Below, piece by piece: positions 18,972-29,796 of a DNA stretch of 64,000 nt. The first letter of the stretch is position 1, and each line of letters begins with the position of its first letter. Source of the DNA: Rhizobium tumorigenes. Its GTDB lineage: Bacteria > Pseudomonadota > Alphaproteobacteria > Rhizobiales > Rhizobiaceae. The translations under genes and the position numbers were made by a program. The notes under the pieces are model-generated. The model was not told the DNA's origin and made no database searches. It worked only from the letters and a program-made list of their open reading frames with translations. The stretch covers positions 1,240,001 to 1,304,000 of the forward strand of contig NZ_CP117255.1 of NCBI RefSeq assembly GCF_003240565.2, read 5' to 3'.

Positions 18972-20176
18972 GGCTTGCTACTCCTGTAGACCACTGTTGC
19001 CGTCGCAATCGCCGCAATGCCCTCGCGGCGGCCGATAAAGCCGATTTCCTCGTTCGTGGTCGCCTTGACCGAGCAGCGGTCGAGACTGATGCCGAGGCAT
19101 TCCGAGAGCTTCTGGCGCATTTCGAGCCGGTGAGGGCCGATCTTCGGCGCTTCGGCGATCAGCGTCACATCGGCGTTCATGATCGTCCCGCCCGCATCGC
19201 GGACGATCCTTGCGGCATGCTCGATGAAGATCCGTGACGCGGCCCCCCGCCACTGCGGGTCGCTTGGCGGGAAGTGATCGCCGATGTCGCCGGCACCGCA
19301 GGTAGCAAGCAGGGCGTCTGTGAGGGCATGCAGCGCCACGTCGGCGTCCGAATGGCCTTTCAGCCGCTGGTCGTGGGGCAGGAATATGCCGCAGAGAGTG
19401 ACACCGTCGCCGGCCTCCAGTTGGTGCACGTCGTAACCGTTGCCTGTCCGCACGTCGGGAAGGTTTGCCGACATTCGCTCATCTGCCATGCTGATATCCC
19501 TTGCGATCGTCAGTTTGATGTTGTCCGGGCTGCCGGCCACGAGTTGGACCGGCAGGCCTGCCCATTCGGCAATCGATGCATCGTCGGTGAAATCCGACCT
19601 GCCGTCGAGCGCGGCCTTTTCATGGGCGGCAAGAATAGCGGTAAGCTCGAAGGCCTGCGGCGTCTGGGCAGCGTAGAGCCCGACGCGGGCAACGGTTTCA
19701 ACCACGAGACCCTCAGACCCGAGCCGCTTCAGGGTATCGGCGACCTGTATCGCAGGCAGAACGGCCGCGGCGCCGTTGTCGAGCGCGGTCATGATCTCGT
19801 CGAGTAGGGTATGGTTAAAAAACGGGCGGACCGCATCGTGGATCAGCACATGGGTGACGTCGGCAGCCTCCAGCGACCTCAGGCCGGCCAGCACGGATTG
19901 CTGGCGCGTCTCGCCGCCAAATACGGTGGCGACCGATGCCGCTTCGCTGGTTTCCCCAAGCGCCTTCGCCAGCAGCACTTCGTCATCGCGATGAATAACC
20001 ACGACTATTTGCAAAGGTTGGCGCCACGTCATAAAGCCTTCAAGCGTATGGGCGATAATCGCCCTGCCGCCGATCGGACGATACTGCTTCGGCCCCTCTT
20101 CCGGTGAACCTGCCCGCTCGCCCCGCCCGGCCGCAACGACGATAATTCCGATCCTGATCGGTTGCTTTGCGTGCAT
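18968..20176 (-). CDS. ispDF: Bifunctional IspD/IspF isoprenoid enzyme
   Basis: Two non-consecutive steps of the MEP pathway in one chain of 402 residues. The N-terminal 2-C-methyl-D-erythritol 4-phosphate cytidylyltransferase has [13 protein letters not shown] and [10 protein letters not shown]. The C-terminal MEcPP synthase (from about residue 240) has [14 protein letters not shown] with its metal Asp/His, [18 protein letters not shown], and [15 protein letters not shown]. The fusion is common in Alphaproteobacteria. The ATG at 20176 is preferred to a TTG at 20206. It is divergent from dusB. Confidence 0.96.
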   Translation of the reverse strand: MHAKQPIRIGIIVVAAGRGERAGSPEEGPKQYRPIGGRAIIAHTLEGFMTWRQPLQIVVVIHRDDEVLLAKALGETSEAASVATVFGGETRQQSVLAGLRSLEAADVTHVLIHDAVRPFFNHTLLDEIMTALDNGAAAVLPAIQVADTLKRLGSEGLVVETVARVGLYAAQTPQAFELTAILAAHEKAALDGRSDFTDDASIAEWAGLPVQLVAGSPDNIKLTIARDISMADERMSANLPDVRTGNGYDVHQLEAGDGVTLCGIFLPHDQRLKGHSDADVALHALTDALLATCGAGDIGDHFPPSDPQWRGAASRIFIEHAARIVRDAGGTIMNADVTLIAEAPKIGPHRLEMRQKLSECLGISLDRCSVKATTNEEIGFIGRREGIAAIATATVVYRSSKP

Positions 20177-20284
20177 TTGCGTCCTAAACCCCGGATTGTC
20201 AGTCAAGTTCTGAAAGCGGGTCTATCGTCTCCCCCCGGGCTTTTCCAGCATTTGCCCAAAAAATATCGAGCACCTCCGAAAGCG

Positions 20285-20313
20285 CTTGGCAAGCATCGTA
20301 ATTGTGGCTAAAA
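20285..20313 (+). promoter_or_regulatory. Candidate sigma70 promoter of dusB-ntrBC
   Basis: CTTGGC (20285-20290), 17 nt, CTAAAA (20308-20313), close to the rhizobial CTTGAC-N17-CTATAT form. The start point would be about 20320, giving a leader of about 30 nt. I found no sigma54 GG-N10-GC element here. Confidence 0.4.
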
Positions 20314-20350
20314 ATAGTGCAAATTCCTCGCGTGCCCGAAAGATAACCGA

Positions 20351-21346
20351 TTGTCAGCCATCGACATTGCATCCCCTTTGTCCATCGGGCCTGTCCAGAT
20401 TAGAAACCGGGTGGTCCTTGCGCCGATGTCCGGGGTCACGGATCTGCCCTTTCGCCAACTGGCAATGCGCTTCGGTGCGGGCCTTGTCGTAACTGAAATG
20501 GTGGCGAGCCGCGAGCTCGTTCAGGACACGGCAGAATCCTGGTCGCGCCTCAAGCATGCAGGTTTGAAGCCCCATATGGTGCAACTTGCCGGTCGCGATG
20601 CCTACTGGTTGGCGGAGGCTGCGAAGATTGCCGCCGGAAACGGCGCAGATATCATCGACATCAACATGGGTTGCCCGGCCAAGAAGGTGATCGGCGGCTA
20701 TGCCGGTTCGGCCCTGATGCGCGAGCCCGATCATGCTCTTGCTCTGATCGAGGCAACAGTGAAAGCCGTCGACGTGCCAGTGACGCTGAAAATGCGCCTT
20801 GGATGGGACGAGAATTCCATCAACGCTCCCGATATCGCACGTCGTGCCGAGCAGGCCGGCATCAAGCTGGTCACCATTCACGGCCGAACGCGCATGCAGT
20901 TCTATCAGGGTCGCGCCGACTGGGATGCGATCCGCGCAGTGCGCGACACTGTCTCCATTCCTCTGGTTGCCAACGGCGATGTCGAGACATCCGAGGACGT
21001 TGCCGAGATACTCCGCCGCTCTGGCGCCGACGCTGTCATGGTGGGACGCGGATGCCAGGGGCGACCCTGGCATGCCGGGTTCCTTGCCGGCCATGCAGCC
21101 CCTGCAGCAAGTGAGATCGCCGACATCGCTGTAGACCATTATCACGCCATGCTCGAATTCCATGGTGCTCAGGTCGGCTTGCGTCATGCGCGCAAGCACC
21201 TGGGCTGGTATCTCGATCGCCATGCGCCGGGTTTCGACAAATCGGGCATCATGACATCGACAGATGCCGGGCAGGTGGCATCGCTTTTACACGAGGCGCT
21301 GTCCGGTCAATCGGGCGGCTCCCAACTGACGCAGGAGGCAGCATGA
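20351..21346 (+). CDS. dusB: tRNA-dihydrouridine synthase (DusB/NifR3)
   Basis: FMN enzyme that reduces uridines in the tRNA D-loop. The 331 residues have the FMN/TIM-barrel start [18 protein letters not shown], the catalytic Cys (about 108) in [29 protein letters not shown], and [12 protein letters not shown]. The start is TTG at 20351; no upstream ATG is in frame and the next Met is inside the barrel motif. It is the classical gene preceding ntrB in rhizobia (historically nifR3). The stop overlaps the ntrB start (ATGA). Confidence 0.95.
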   Translation: MSAIDIASPLSIGPVQIRNRVVLAPMSGVTDLPFRQLAMRFGAGLVVTEMVASRELVQDTAESWSRLKHAGLKPHMVQLAGRDAYWLAEAAKIAAGNGADIIDINMGCPAKKVIGGYAGSALMREPDHALALIEATVKAVDVPVTLKMRLGWDENSINAPDIARRAEQAGIKLVTIHGRTRMQFYQGRADWDAIRAVRDTVSIPLVANGDVETSEDVAEILRRSGADAVMVGRGCQGRPWHAGFLAGHAAPAASEIADIAVDHYHAMLEFHGAQVGLRHARKHLGWYLDRHAPGFDKSGIMTSTDAGQVASLLHEALSGQSGGSQLTQEAA

Positions 21347-22491
21347 CTTCCGGGTCAAAACACGAGCCCGCCGGCCATACGGTTGCCATGGCGGTGCTCA
21401 ACGCCATCCAGAACCCCGTCGTCATGGTCAGTGAGGCCGGCTTGATGGTGTTTGCCAACTGGGAGGCCGAAGCATTCTTCGGTGCCAGTGCCTCGCATCT
21501 GGCGCGCTACAATATCTCGACCTTCATTCCTTTCGGCAGCCCTTTGATCGGACTGATAGACCAGGTGCGCGAACGCCGCGCGCCGGTCAGTGAATACCGC
21601 GTCGATCTGAGTTCGCCGCGCCTCGGCCAGGACAAGCTTGTCGACATCTACGTGGCGCCGGTGGTGAGCGAGCCCGGCTGCGTCGTGATTGTCTTCCAGG
21701 AACGCTCGATGGCCGACAAGATCGATCGTCAGCTGACGCACAGGGCCGCAGCCCGTTCCGTTACCGGTCTCGCCTCGATGCTCGCCCATGAAATAAAGAA
21801 CCCGCTTTCCGGTATTCGCGGCGCCGCACAGTTGCTCGAGCAATCGGCTGCGGATGACGACCGCGCTCTGACCCGGCTGATTTGCGACGAGACCGACCGG
21901 ATCGTCTCGCTGGTCGACCGCATGGAAGTGTTCTCCGACGAGCGTCCGGTCGACCGGACGCCGGTTAACATCCACTCCGTGCTCGACCGGGTGAAGGCCG
22001 TCGCCAAGGCGGGCTTCGGGCGCAACATCAAGATCACCGAGAACTATGATCCGTCGTTGCCGGCCGTCTACGCCAACCGGGACCAGCTTGTGCAGGTCTT
22101 TCTCAACCTCATCAAGAATGCCGCTGAGGCCGTTGCCGACCGCCCCGATGGCGAGATCGTGCTGACCACTGCCTATCGGCCGGGCATCCGCCTGTCGGTC
22201 GCAGGCTCGCGCGAGAAGATTTCGCTTCCGCTGGAGTTCTGCGTCATCGACAATGGACCGGGTGTGCCGGCCGATCTGCTGCCGCACCTGTTCGATCCGT
22301 TCATCACCACCAAGACCAACGGCACCGGCCTCGGACTTGCGCTGGTCGCCAAGATCATCGGCGATCACGGTGGCATCGTCGAATGCGACAGCCAGAACCA
22401 CAAGACCACCTTCCGCGTTTTGATGCCGGCTTCCAAGGGTACTACTCCCGAAGACTCCCTTCCCGCGAACACCACAGGATCTTCCAGATGA
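21343..22491 (+). CDS. ntrB: Nitrogen-regulation sensor kinase/phosphatase NtrB
   Basis: Cytoplasmic kinase that sets the phosphorylation of NtrC under control of PII. The 382 residues comprise a PAS domain (about 15-120), a dimerisation/phosphoacceptor helix with His149 in [15 protein letters not shown], an N box [10 protein letters not shown], and ATP motifs DNGPGVP and GTGLGLAL. No membrane segments, as expected. The start overlaps dusB and the stop overlaps ntrC, so dusB-ntrB-ntrC are one translationally coupled operon. Confidence 0.97.
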   Translation: MTSGSKHEPAGHTVAMAVLNAIQNPVVMVSEAGLMVFANWEAEAFFGASASHLARYNISTFIPFGSPLIGLIDQVRERRAPVSEYRVDLSSPRLGQDKLVDIYVAPVVSEPGCVVIVFQERSMADKIDRQLTHRAAARSVTGLASMLAHEIKNPLSGIRGAAQLLEQSAADDDRALTRLICDETDRIVSLVDRMEVFSDERPVDRTPVNIHSVLDRVKAVAKAGFGRNIKITENYDPSLPAVYANRDQLVQVFLNLIKNAAEAVADRPDGEIVLTTAYRPGIRLSVAGSREKISLPLEFCVIDNGPGVPADLLPHLFDPFITTKTNGTGLGLALVAKIIGDHGGIVECDSQNHKTTFRVLMPASKGTTPEDSLPANTTGSSR

Positions 22492-23939
22492 CTGCTACGA
22501 TACTTGTCGCTGACGACGATGCGGCCATTCGCACAGTTCTCAACCAGGCCCTCAGCCGGGCAGGGTACGATGTGCGCATCACGTCCAATGCCGCCACGCT
22601 GTGGCGCTGGATTTCCGCCGGGGAGGGCGATCTCGTGGTCACCGACGTGGTGATGCCCGACGAGAACGCCTTCGACCTGCTGCCGCGCATCAAGAAGGCA
22701 AGGCCTGAACTGCCTGTTCTGGTGATGAGCGCCCAGAATACGTTCATGACGGCGATCAAGGCCTCGGAGAAGGGTGCCTACGACTACCTGCCGAAGCCGT
22801 TCGACCTGACCGAACTGATCGCCATCATCGGCCGCGCGCTGGCAGAACCGAAGCGTCGCCCGATGAAGATCGAGGACGACATGCAGGACGGAATGCCACT
22901 CGTCGGCCGTTCGGCGGCGATGCAGGAAATCTACCGGGTGCTCGCACGCCTGATGCAGACCGACCTGACGCTGATGATCACCGGCGAATCGGGCACCGGC
23001 AAGGAGCTCGTCGCCCGCGCGCTTCACGACTACGGCAAGCGCCGCAACGGCCCCTTCGTTGCCATCAACATGGCAGCTATTCCGCGGGACCTGATCGAAT
23101 CGGAACTGTTCGGCCATGAAAAGGGAGCCTTCACCGGCGCCCAGAATCGCTCGACAGGTCGCTTCGAGCAGGCCGAGGGCGGCACTTTGTTCCTGGACGA
23201 AATCGGCGACATGCCGATGGATGCCCAGACCCGATTGCTGCGCGTTCTGCAGCAGGGGGAGTACACCACAGTCGGTGGTCGCACGCCGATCCGCACCGAT
23301 GTTCGCATTGTCGCGGCCACCAACAAGGATCTGAAGCAGGCGATCAACCAGGGCGTTTTCCGTGAAGACCTGTATTACCGCCTCAACGTCGTGCCGCTGC
23401 GCCTGCCGCCGCTGCGCGACCGCGCCGAGGACATTCCCGATCTGGTCCGCCACTTCATCCAGCAGGCCGAAAAAGAAGGCCTCGGTACCAAGCGATTCGA
23501 CACCGAAGCGCTGGAGCTGATGAAAGCCTATCCGTGGCCCGGCAATGTCCGCGAGCTGGAAAACCTCATCCGACGCCTGATGGCGCTCTATCCGCAGGAA
23601 GTCATCACCCGCGAGATCATCGATTCGGAACTCCGCGCCGATGTGGCCGACAGCCCGATCGACAAGGGTCCCGTGCGCACGGGAACGATGACCATCGCCC
23701 AGGCGGTGGAAGAAAACATGCGCGCCTATTTCACCAGCTTCGGCGAGAACCTGCCGCCGCCCGGCCTCTACGATCGCGTCCTCACGGAGCTCGAATATCC
23801 GCTGATTCTGGCCGCACTGACGGCCACCCGGGGTAACCAGATCAAGGCGGCCGATCTCCTCGGTCTCAACCGCAATACTTTGCGCAAGAAGATCCGGGAA
23901 CTGGGCGTCTCCGTGTACCGCAGTTCGCGCACGGCTTGA
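22488..23939 (+). CDS. ntrC: Nitrogen-regulation response regulator NtrC
   Basis: Sigma54-dependent activator of nitrogen-scavenging genes. The 483 residues comprise a receiver domain with phosphoacceptor Asp53 ([11 protein letters not shown]) and KPF Lys, an AAA+ domain with Walker A GESGTGKE (166-173), the sigma54-contacting GAFTGA (214-219), [10 protein letters not shown], and a C-terminal Fis-type HTH ([20 protein letters not shown]). All functional residues are present, unlike in the downstream NtrX. The ATG overlaps the ntrB stop. Confidence 0.97.
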   Translation: MTATILVADDDAAIRTVLNQALSRAGYDVRITSNAATLWRWISAGEGDLVVTDVVMPDENAFDLLPRIKKARPELPVLVMSAQNTFMTAIKASEKGAYDYLPKPFDLTELIAIIGRALAEPKRRPMKIEDDMQDGMPLVGRSAAMQEIYRVLARLMQTDLTLMITGESGTGKELVARALHDYGKRRNGPFVAINMAAIPRDLIESELFGHEKGAFTGAQNRSTGRFEQAEGGTLFLDEIGDMPMDAQTRLLRVLQQGEYTTVGGRTPIRTDVRIVAATNKDLKQAINQGVFREDLYYRLNVVPLRLPPLRDRAEDIPDLVRHFIQQAEKEGLGTKRFDTEALELMKAYPWPGNVRELENLIRRLMALYPQEVITREIIDSELRADVADSPIDKGPVRTGTMTIAQAVEENMRAYFTSFGENLPPPGLYDRVLTELEYPLILAALTATRGNQIKAADLLGLNRNTLRKKIRELGVSVYRSSRTA

Positions 23940-23963
23940 CAACCGCCTCGCAACCGTTGCATT
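23935..23963 (+). promoter_or_regulatory. Possible promoter of ntrYX overlapping the ntrC stop
   Basis: A perfect rhizobial -35, CTTGAC (23935-23940), overlaps the ntrC stop codon. The -10 is weak (TGCATT after 17 nt). The 274 bp before the ntrY ATG hold no other gene, which supports a separate promoter for ntrYX. Confidence 0.28.
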
Positions 23964-24213
23964 TTCGCCACAATGCGTTGCTTAAAGGTCACGCAGCCGG
24001 TGGAGGATTTTCCAAGGCGGTCTTGCGACAATCGCTATGCATCGAAGCTGTCTGAAGGTTGACGCACTCACGAGTGTGCTGAAACTTCGCCAGTTCGATG
24101 TTGTGACGGGTGGTTTACCCTCGTGGTTGCAGATTGCCGAACGCTGCGTCCTGCAAACCCGGTTTATCCAGTGGGCCAAGCGCTTCCGAGCGCCGGTGCC
24201 GGGAGACGAATGT

Positions 24214-26487
24214 ATGAACGAGGACGCTGTAGCGCCGTCTGCCAGCGGCCAGGCGATCGTCAAGGTCACCGACCGCCGTGCGAGCTTTGCCTTGCCCGGC
24301 CTAGTACTGGCAGGCGGAGCTTTGCTCTGCGCCGGCGTGACGCTGTTCATATTGCTCGGCCTTACACCCGTTCCGCCCACCTCCCATGTCGTCGTCGCCT
24401 CCGTTATCGTCAATTCGCTGTTCGTGGCGGCGCTGATCATCCTGATCGGTCGCGAAGTGTTCCGGCTTTTCAAGGCGCGCAGCCGCGGTCGTGCCGCAGC
24501 CCGGCTGCATATCCGCATCGTCGTGCTGTTCTCCATCGTCGCCATAACGCCCGCCATCCTCGTGGCGATATTTGCCAGCCTTACGCTGAATGTCGGTCTC
24601 GATCGCTGGTTTGCGTTACGAACCCAGCAGATCATCCGCTCGTCGCAGAACGTCGCGCAGGCCTATCTCATGGAAAATGCGAGCTACCTGCAGGGGCAGA
24701 CTGCGTCGATGGGCAATGACCTCGAGCGCAACCACACGCTCTACAGCCTGGACAGGACGGGCTTTGCCGACCTGATGACCCGTCAGGCAAAGGGGCGCGG
24801 TCTGCTCGGCGCCTTCCTGGTGCGTGGCGACGGTTCGGCCATCGTGCAGGCAGACATCAAGACGGAGAGGCCGCTGCCGGCCATTCCCAAGGATGCGCTG
24901 GAAGCCTCGGCCGGCGGACAGCCGACACTCATTCCCCCGGGCGTAACCAACCTCGTCGGCGCCATCATCAAGCTCGACGAAATTCCCGGCGCTTTCCTGT
25001 ACACCGTTCGGGCCGTCGATCCGCGCGTGATGAATGCCATGCGCATGGTCGAGGAAAACACCGCGGAGTACAAAGGCATGGAAGAGGGGCGCATGTCCCT
25101 CCAGATTGCCTTTGCGGTTCTCTACATCGGCTTTGCCCTGATCGTCCTGCTGGCGGCAATCTGGACCGCCATCGCGGTGGCGGACCGGATCGTCCGGCCG
25201 ATCCGGCTGCTGATCAGCGCTGCCGACAACGTCGCCTCCGGCAACATGAATGTGCTGGTGCCGGTGCGTGCGGCCGATGGCGACGTCGGCAGCCTTTCGC
25301 GGACGTTTAACAAGATGATTTCCGAGATACGCACCCAGCGTGACGAGATCCTCGAGGCCAAGGACGAGGTCGACGACCGTCGCCGCTTTATCGAGGCCGT
25401 ACTGTCGGGCGTTACCGCAGCCGTCATCGGCGTCGAGCACGATCGCCGCATTACCATCGTCAACCTTTCCGCAGAAGTGCTGCTGACGCTTTCAAGCAAC
25501 GAACTGCTAGGCAAGAGCCTTGCCGAGATTGCCCCCGAAGTCGATCAGGTCGTGACGGAAGCGACCGCCCGCCATCGCAACGATTTCCGCAAGCAGATCA
25601 GCCTGGTGCGCGGTGGAACCGTGCGCACGCTGAGTGTCCAGGTGACGCGCGAGGAAACGCGCGACATGAAGGAGTCCTATGTCATCACGCTCGATGACAT
25701 CACCGACCTCGTCATCGCCCAGCGCTCGACGGCCTGGGCGGATGTCGCCCGCCGCATTGCCCACGAGATCAAGAACCCGCTGACGCCGATCCAGCTTTCC
25801 GCCGAGCGTATTCGCCGGCGCTACGGCAAGCAGATCGACGAGAACGACCGGGCGGTGTTCGACCAGTGTACCGACACGATCATTCGCCAGGTCGGCGACA
25901 TCGGCCGTATGGTCGACGAATTCTCCTCCTTTGCCCGCATGCCGAAGCCCACCATGGAGCCCACGGATCTGCGCAGCATCATCCGCGATGCCGCCTTCCT
26001 GCGGGAAATGGGCAACAACCACGTCAAGTTCAAACGCGAACTCGGCAGCGAACCGCTAGTCGGCATGTTCGATACCCGCATGCTCGGACAGGCGTTCGGC
26101 AATATCATCAAGAATGCCGTCGAGGCGATCGATGCGGTTGGTGCCGGGGAGGAACGGGGCGAGCCGACCATCCTCGTCAGGGCGTCGCTGGATCGGGAGC
26201 GCGACCGCTTCACCGTCGATGTCATCGACAACGGTCGCGGCCTGCCGGTGGAAAACCGCCACAGCATCCTTGAGCCCTATATGACGATGCGGGAAAAGGG
26301 CACGGGCCTCGGCCTGGCAATCGTCAAGAAGATTATAGAAGACCATGGCGGGCAGCTCGAACTGCACGATGCTCCCGCCGAATTCGACCAGGGAAGGGGA
26401 GCCATGATCCGCGTGCATCTGCCACGCCGCGAACTGGCGACCATCGCTCCCGAGGCAAACGACAAGGAAGCAGCTTATGGCATCTGA
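24214..26487 (+). CDS. ntrY: Membrane sensor histidine kinase NtrY
   Basis: 757 residues. Three N-terminal membrane helices (about 28-52, 60-84, 98-122), a periplasmic region to about 285, a fourth helix (LQIAFAVLYIGFALIVLLAA), then HAMP, a PAS region, and a kinase core with the phosphoacceptor His (about 516) in [21 protein letters not shown] box NIIKNAVEAI and GTGLGLAIV. NtrY/NtrX is the second nitrogen-linked, and redox- or envelope-linked, pair of Alphaproteobacteria. The ATG at 24214 has a GGAGA site; upstream in-frame codons give no conserved sequence. It overlaps ntrX by 11 nt. Confidence 0.95.
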   Translation: MNEDAVAPSASGQAIVKVTDRRASFALPGLVLAGGALLCAGVTLFILLGLTPVPPTSHVVVASVIVNSLFVAALIILIGREVFRLFKARSRGRAAARLHIRIVVLFSIVAITPAILVAIFASLTLNVGLDRWFALRTQQIIRSSQNVAQAYLMENASYLQGQTASMGNDLERNHTLYSLDRTGFADLMTRQAKGRGLLGAFLVRGDGSAIVQADIKTERPLPAIPKDALEASAGGQPTLIPPGVTNLVGAIIKLDEIPGAFLYTVRAVDPRVMNAMRMVEENTAEYKGMEEGRMSLQIAFAVLYIGFALIVLLAAIWTAIAVADRIVRPIRLLISAADNVASGNMNVLVPVRAADGDVGSLSRTFNKMISEIRTQRDEILEAKDEVDDRRRFIEAVLSGVTAAVIGVEHDRRITIVNLSAEVLLTLSSNELLGKSLAEIAPEVDQVVTEATARHRNDFRKQISLVRGGTVRTLSVQVTREETRDMKESYVITLDDITDLVIAQRSTAWADVARRIAHEIKNPLTPIQLSAERIRRRYGKQIDENDRAVFDQCTDTIIRQVGDIGRMVDEFSSFARMPKPTMEPTDLRSIIRDAAFLREMGNNHVKFKRELGSEPLVGMFDTRMLGQAFGNIIKNAVEAIDAVGAGEERGEPTILVRASLDRERDRFTVDVIDNGRGLPVENRHSILEPYMTMREKGTGLGLAIVKKIIEDHGGQLELHDAPAEFDQGRGAMIRVHLPRRELATIAPEANDKEAAYGI

Positions 26488-27841
26488 TATTCTGGTGGTA
26501 GACGACGAGGAAGACATTCGCGAGATTGTTTCCGGCATTCTCTCCGACGAGGGCCACGAGACCCGCACGGCGCATGACAGCGACAGTGCGCTTGCGACCA
26601 TCGCCGAGCGCGTGCCGCGCCTGATATTTCTCGATATCTGGATGCAGGGGAGCAAGCTCGACGGGCTGGCGCTGCTGGACGAGATCAAGATCCGTCACCC
26701 GGATCTGCCGGTGGTGATGATCTCGGGTCATGGCAACGTCGAGACCGCCGTTTCCGCCATCAAGCGCGGCGCCTTCGACTTTATCGAGAAGCCGTTCAAG
26801 GCGGACCGCCTTATCCTGATCGCCGAGCGGGCGCTCGAAAACTCCAAGCTCAAGAAGGAAGTTGTCGACCTGAAGCGGCGCACCGGCGACACGATCGAGT
26901 TGATCGGTACCTCGGTCGCTGTGTCGCAGTTGCGCCAGACCATCGACAAGGTGGCGCCGACCAACAGCCGCGTCATGATCTTCGGCCCGTCCGGCTCCGG
27001 CAAGGAACTTGTCGCGCGCATGGTGCACAAGAAATCGACCCGTGCCAACGGCCCGTTCGTCGCCCTCAACGCGGCCAATATTACCCCGGACCGCATGGAA
27101 GTGGCGCTGTTCGGCACCGAAGGGTCGCCCGGGCAGGCGCGCAAGATCGGCGCCCTCGAGGAAGCCCATCGCGGCATGCTCTATCTGGACGAAGTCGGCG
27201 AAATGCCGCGCGAGACGCAGAATAAGATCCTGCGGGTTCTGGTCGATCAGCAGTTCGAGCGCGTCGGCGGCTCCAAACGCGTCAAGGTCGATGTCCGTAT
27301 CATTTCGTCAACGGCCTACAATCTCGAAAGCCGGATTGCCGAAAACCTGTTCCGCGAGGACCTCTATCACCGGCTCGCCGTGGTGCCCGTCCGCGTTCCG
27401 GCGCTTGCCGAGCGGCGCGAGGACATTCCGTTCCTCGTAGACCAGCTGATGCGGCAGATCTCCGAGCAGGCCGGTATCCGCCAACGCCGCATCGGCGACG
27501 ACGCCATGGCGGTGCTGCAGGCCCATGACTGGCCAGGCAATATTCGCCAGCTGCGCAACAACATCGAGCGGCTGATGATTCTCGCCCGCACCGACGGACC
27601 GGACACGCCGATCACCGCAGAGATGCTGCCGACCGATCTCGGCGATATGCTGCCGAAGGTGTCGGCGCAGAACGACTATCACATCATGACGTTGCCACTG
27701 CGCGAGGCCCGCGAAATGTTCGAACGCGATTACCTGATCGCCCAGATCAACCGTTTCGGCGGCAACATCTCGCGGACTGCCGAGTTTGTCGGCATGGAGC
27801 GATCTGCGCTGCATCGCAAGCTGAAGTCTCTGGGCGTGTGA
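26477..27841 (+). CDS. ntrX: Response regulator NtrX
   Basis: 454 residues: receiver domain with Asp53 (IFLDIWMQ), an AAA+ domain with Walker A GPSGSGKE (about 170-177), and a Fis-type HTH (NISRTAEFVGMERSALHRKL). Where NtrC has GAFTGA, NtrX reads FGTEGSPGQARKIGALEEA, so the sigma54-contacting loop is missing. This agrees with reports that alphaproteobacterial NtrX proteins act without sigma54, as ordinary activators or repressors. It is paired with ntrY by an 11-nt overlap. Confidence 0.95.
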   Translation: MASDILVVDDEEDIREIVSGILSDEGHETRTAHDSDSALATIAERVPRLIFLDIWMQGSKLDGLALLDEIKIRHPDLPVVMISGHGNVETAVSAIKRGAFDFIEKPFKADRLILIAERALENSKLKKEVVDLKRRTGDTIELIGTSVAVSQLRQTIDKVAPTNSRVMIFGPSGSGKELVARMVHKKSTRANGPFVALNAANITPDRMEVALFGTEGSPGQARKIGALEEAHRGMLYLDEVGEMPRETQNKILRVLVDQQFERVGGSKRVKVDVRIISSTAYNLESRIAENLFREDLYHRLAVVPVRVPALAERREDIPFLVDQLMRQISEQAGIRQRRIGDDAMAVLQAHDWPGNIRQLRNNIERLMILARTDGPDTPITAEMLPTDLGDMLPKVSAQNDYHIMTLPLREAREMFERDYLIAQINRFGGNISRTAEFVGMERSALHRKLKSLGV

Positions 27842-28118
27842 GTCGCCGGGCAGGCAGACGGTAGCCGGCTGGGGCCACATGCTGCGAGGGAGAGATGTCT
27901 TTTTATCGGTCTCTGGCGGGATATATAAGCAATTGCCAGCGGTTAGGGGGTGACGTCTGCCGAAATTCCGGCATAGCCTTTTCGACATTGCGGAAAAGAC
28001 TGCGATTTGATACCAAGATTTGCTGGAGGAGAGGCGAGGGTATCTCCTGCCGCATCCCATAGTCTATGATGATATTGCACCGGCCGAAATGGTCGGCAAG
28101 AAAGAAAGAAGCGGCGCC

Positions 28119-28361
28119 ATGGCGGAACGTTCTCAGAATTTGCAGGACTTATTTCTCAATACGGTTCGCAAACAAAAGATTTCACTGACGATTTTTTTGA
28201 TTAACGGTGTAAAACTCACGGGCGTTGTTACGTCCTTCGACAATTTCTGCGTCCTGTTGCGTCGTGACGGCCATTCTCAGCTTGTCTACAAGCACGCTAT
28301 CTCTACGATTATGCCAGGCCAGCCCATGCAGATGTTCGAAAGCGAAGAAGCCGCTTCCTGA
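28119..28361 (+). CDS. hfq: RNA chaperone Hfq
   Basis: 80 residues with Sm1 ([18 protein letters not shown]) and Sm2 (YKHAIST) and a short acidic tail, typical of rhizobial Hfq, which lacks the long C-terminal tail of E. coli. It forms hexamers that pair sRNAs with mRNAs; in rhizobia it also affects nif expression. The ATG at 28119 gives the canonical N-terminus [14 protein letters not shown]. The 277-bp upstream gap from ntrX contains a small AGGAGA/TCTCCT hairpin (28027-28048) about 70 nt before the start and no clear gene. Confidence 0.98.
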
Positions 28362-28449
28362 CTGCATCCCCGATAGGATTTCTGACATCACAACACGCGA
28401 TACCAAAAATGACAGCATCATCCCGGAAGCTGAAAAGCACAGGGATGAC

Positions 28450-29778
28450 ATGCGGGCCGTCGTCATCGTTCCTGTTCTGAAGCAGGCGCGCGGCAGGGCT
28501 TCCAAACCCGATGGCACCGTTACCACGACACGCACGCCGGAAAGCCGGCTGGAGGAAGGCAGGGGTTTGGCCCATGCCATCGACCTCGAAGTCATGTATG
28601 GCGCCATCGTTCCGGTCAACGAACCCCGTCCTGGGACGTTGCTCGGCAGCGGCAAGATCGAGGAGATCGGCGCACTGCTCGACGAGTTCAATGCGGGCCT
28701 GGTCATCGTCGACCATCCGCTGACGCCGGTGCAGCAGCGCAATCTGGAAAAGGAATGGGGCGCCAAGGTCATCGACCGCACAGGTCTCATTCTCGAAATC
28801 TTCGGCCGCCGCGCTTCCACCAAGGAAGGCACGCTGCAGGTCGATCTCGCTCACCTCAACTACCAGAAGGGCCGCCTGGTCCGCAGCTGGACCCACCTTG
28901 AACGCCAGCGCGGTGGCGCGGGCTTCATGGGCGGCCCCGGCGAAACCCAGATCGAAGCCGACCGTCGGCAACTACAGGACCGGATCATCAAGCTCGAGAA
29001 AGAACTCGAGCAGGTGGTGCGGACGCGCCAGCTGCATCGCGCCAAGCGCCGCAAGGTGCCGCATCCGATCGTAGCACTGGTCGGCTACACCAATGCCGGC
29101 AAGTCGACGCTGTTCAACCGCATCACTGGCGCCGGCGTGCTGGCCGAGGACATGCTGTTTGCGACGCTTGACCCGACGCTGCGCCGCATGAAGCTGCCGC
29201 AGGGCCGCACCGTCATCATGTCCGACACCGTCGGCTTCATCTCCGACCTGCCTACCCATCTCGTGGCAGCCTTCCGCGCCACGCTGGAAGAGGTCCTCGA
29301 GGCCGACCTGATCCTCCACGTCCGCGACATGGCGGATGAGGACAATGCTGCCCAGAGCGTCGACGTCATGCGCATCCTGGCCGACCTCGGTATCGACGAG
29401 GCCGAGGGCGAAAAGCGTATCATCGAGGTCTGGAACAAGATCGACCGGCTCGAGCCCGAAGCCCATGACGCGATAATGCAGAAGGCCTCGACGGCGAAAA
29501 ACGTCATCGCCGTGTCGGCAATCACCGGCGAGGGCGTCGACACGCTGATGGACGACATCAGCGGCCGGCTCTCGGGCGTGCTGGTCGAGGCAACGATCAC
29601 GCTGCCGCTCGACAAGCTGGCCCTTTTGCCCTGGCTCTACAGTCACGGCATCGTCGACGGCCGCGAAGATCATGAGGACGGGACCGTGTCGCTCGACGTC
29701 CGCCTTTCGGAAGCCGAAACCGCAGAACTAGAACGGCGCATGGGTAACGGCCAGAAGGCGCAAAACGCCGACTGGTGA
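28450..29778 (+). CDS. hflX: Ribosome-associated GTPase HflX
   Basis: GTPase that splits stalled or heat-damaged 70S ribosomes. The 442 residues have an N-terminal nucleotide-binding domain with [12 protein letters not shown] and the [20 protein letters not shown] region, then a coiled helix, then G1 [12 protein letters not shown] (about 212-222), G3 DTVGFI and G4 NKID. The ATG at 28450 has AGGG 5 nt upstream. The frame is open and coding-like back into hfq ([18 protein letters not shown]), so a non-ATG start nearer hfq is possible. hfq-hflX is a conserved pair. Confidence 0.93.
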   Translation: MRAVVIVPVLKQARGRASKPDGTVTTTRTPESRLEEGRGLAHAIDLEVMYGAIVPVNEPRPGTLLGSGKIEEIGALLDEFNAGLVIVDHPLTPVQQRNLEKEWGAKVIDRTGLILEIFGRRASTKEGTLQVDLAHLNYQKGRLVRSWTHLERQRGGAGFMGGPGETQIEADRRQLQDRIIKLEKELEQVVRTRQLHRAKRRKVPHPIVALVGYTNAGKSTLFNRITGAGVLAEDMLFATLDPTLRRMKLPQGRTVIMSDTVGFISDLPTHLVAAFRATLEEVLEADLILHVRDMADEDNAAQSVDVMRILADLGIDEAEGEKRIIEVWNKIDRLEPEAHDAIMQKASTAKNVIAVSAITGEGVDTLMDDISGRLSGVLVEATITLPLDKLALLPWLYSHGIVDGREDHEDGTVSLDVRLSEAETAELERRMGNGQKAQNADW

Positions 29779-29796
29779 ACTATTCGGGACGGCAGC

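Noticed and set aside
23940..24036. Sigma54 promoter upstream of ntrY
   Set aside because: GG/GC-like pairs are present but not with the required 10-nt spacing on either strand.
28027..28048. Riboswitch in the hfq leader
   Set aside because: Only a 6-bp hairpin is visible; no conserved aptamer pattern is recognised.
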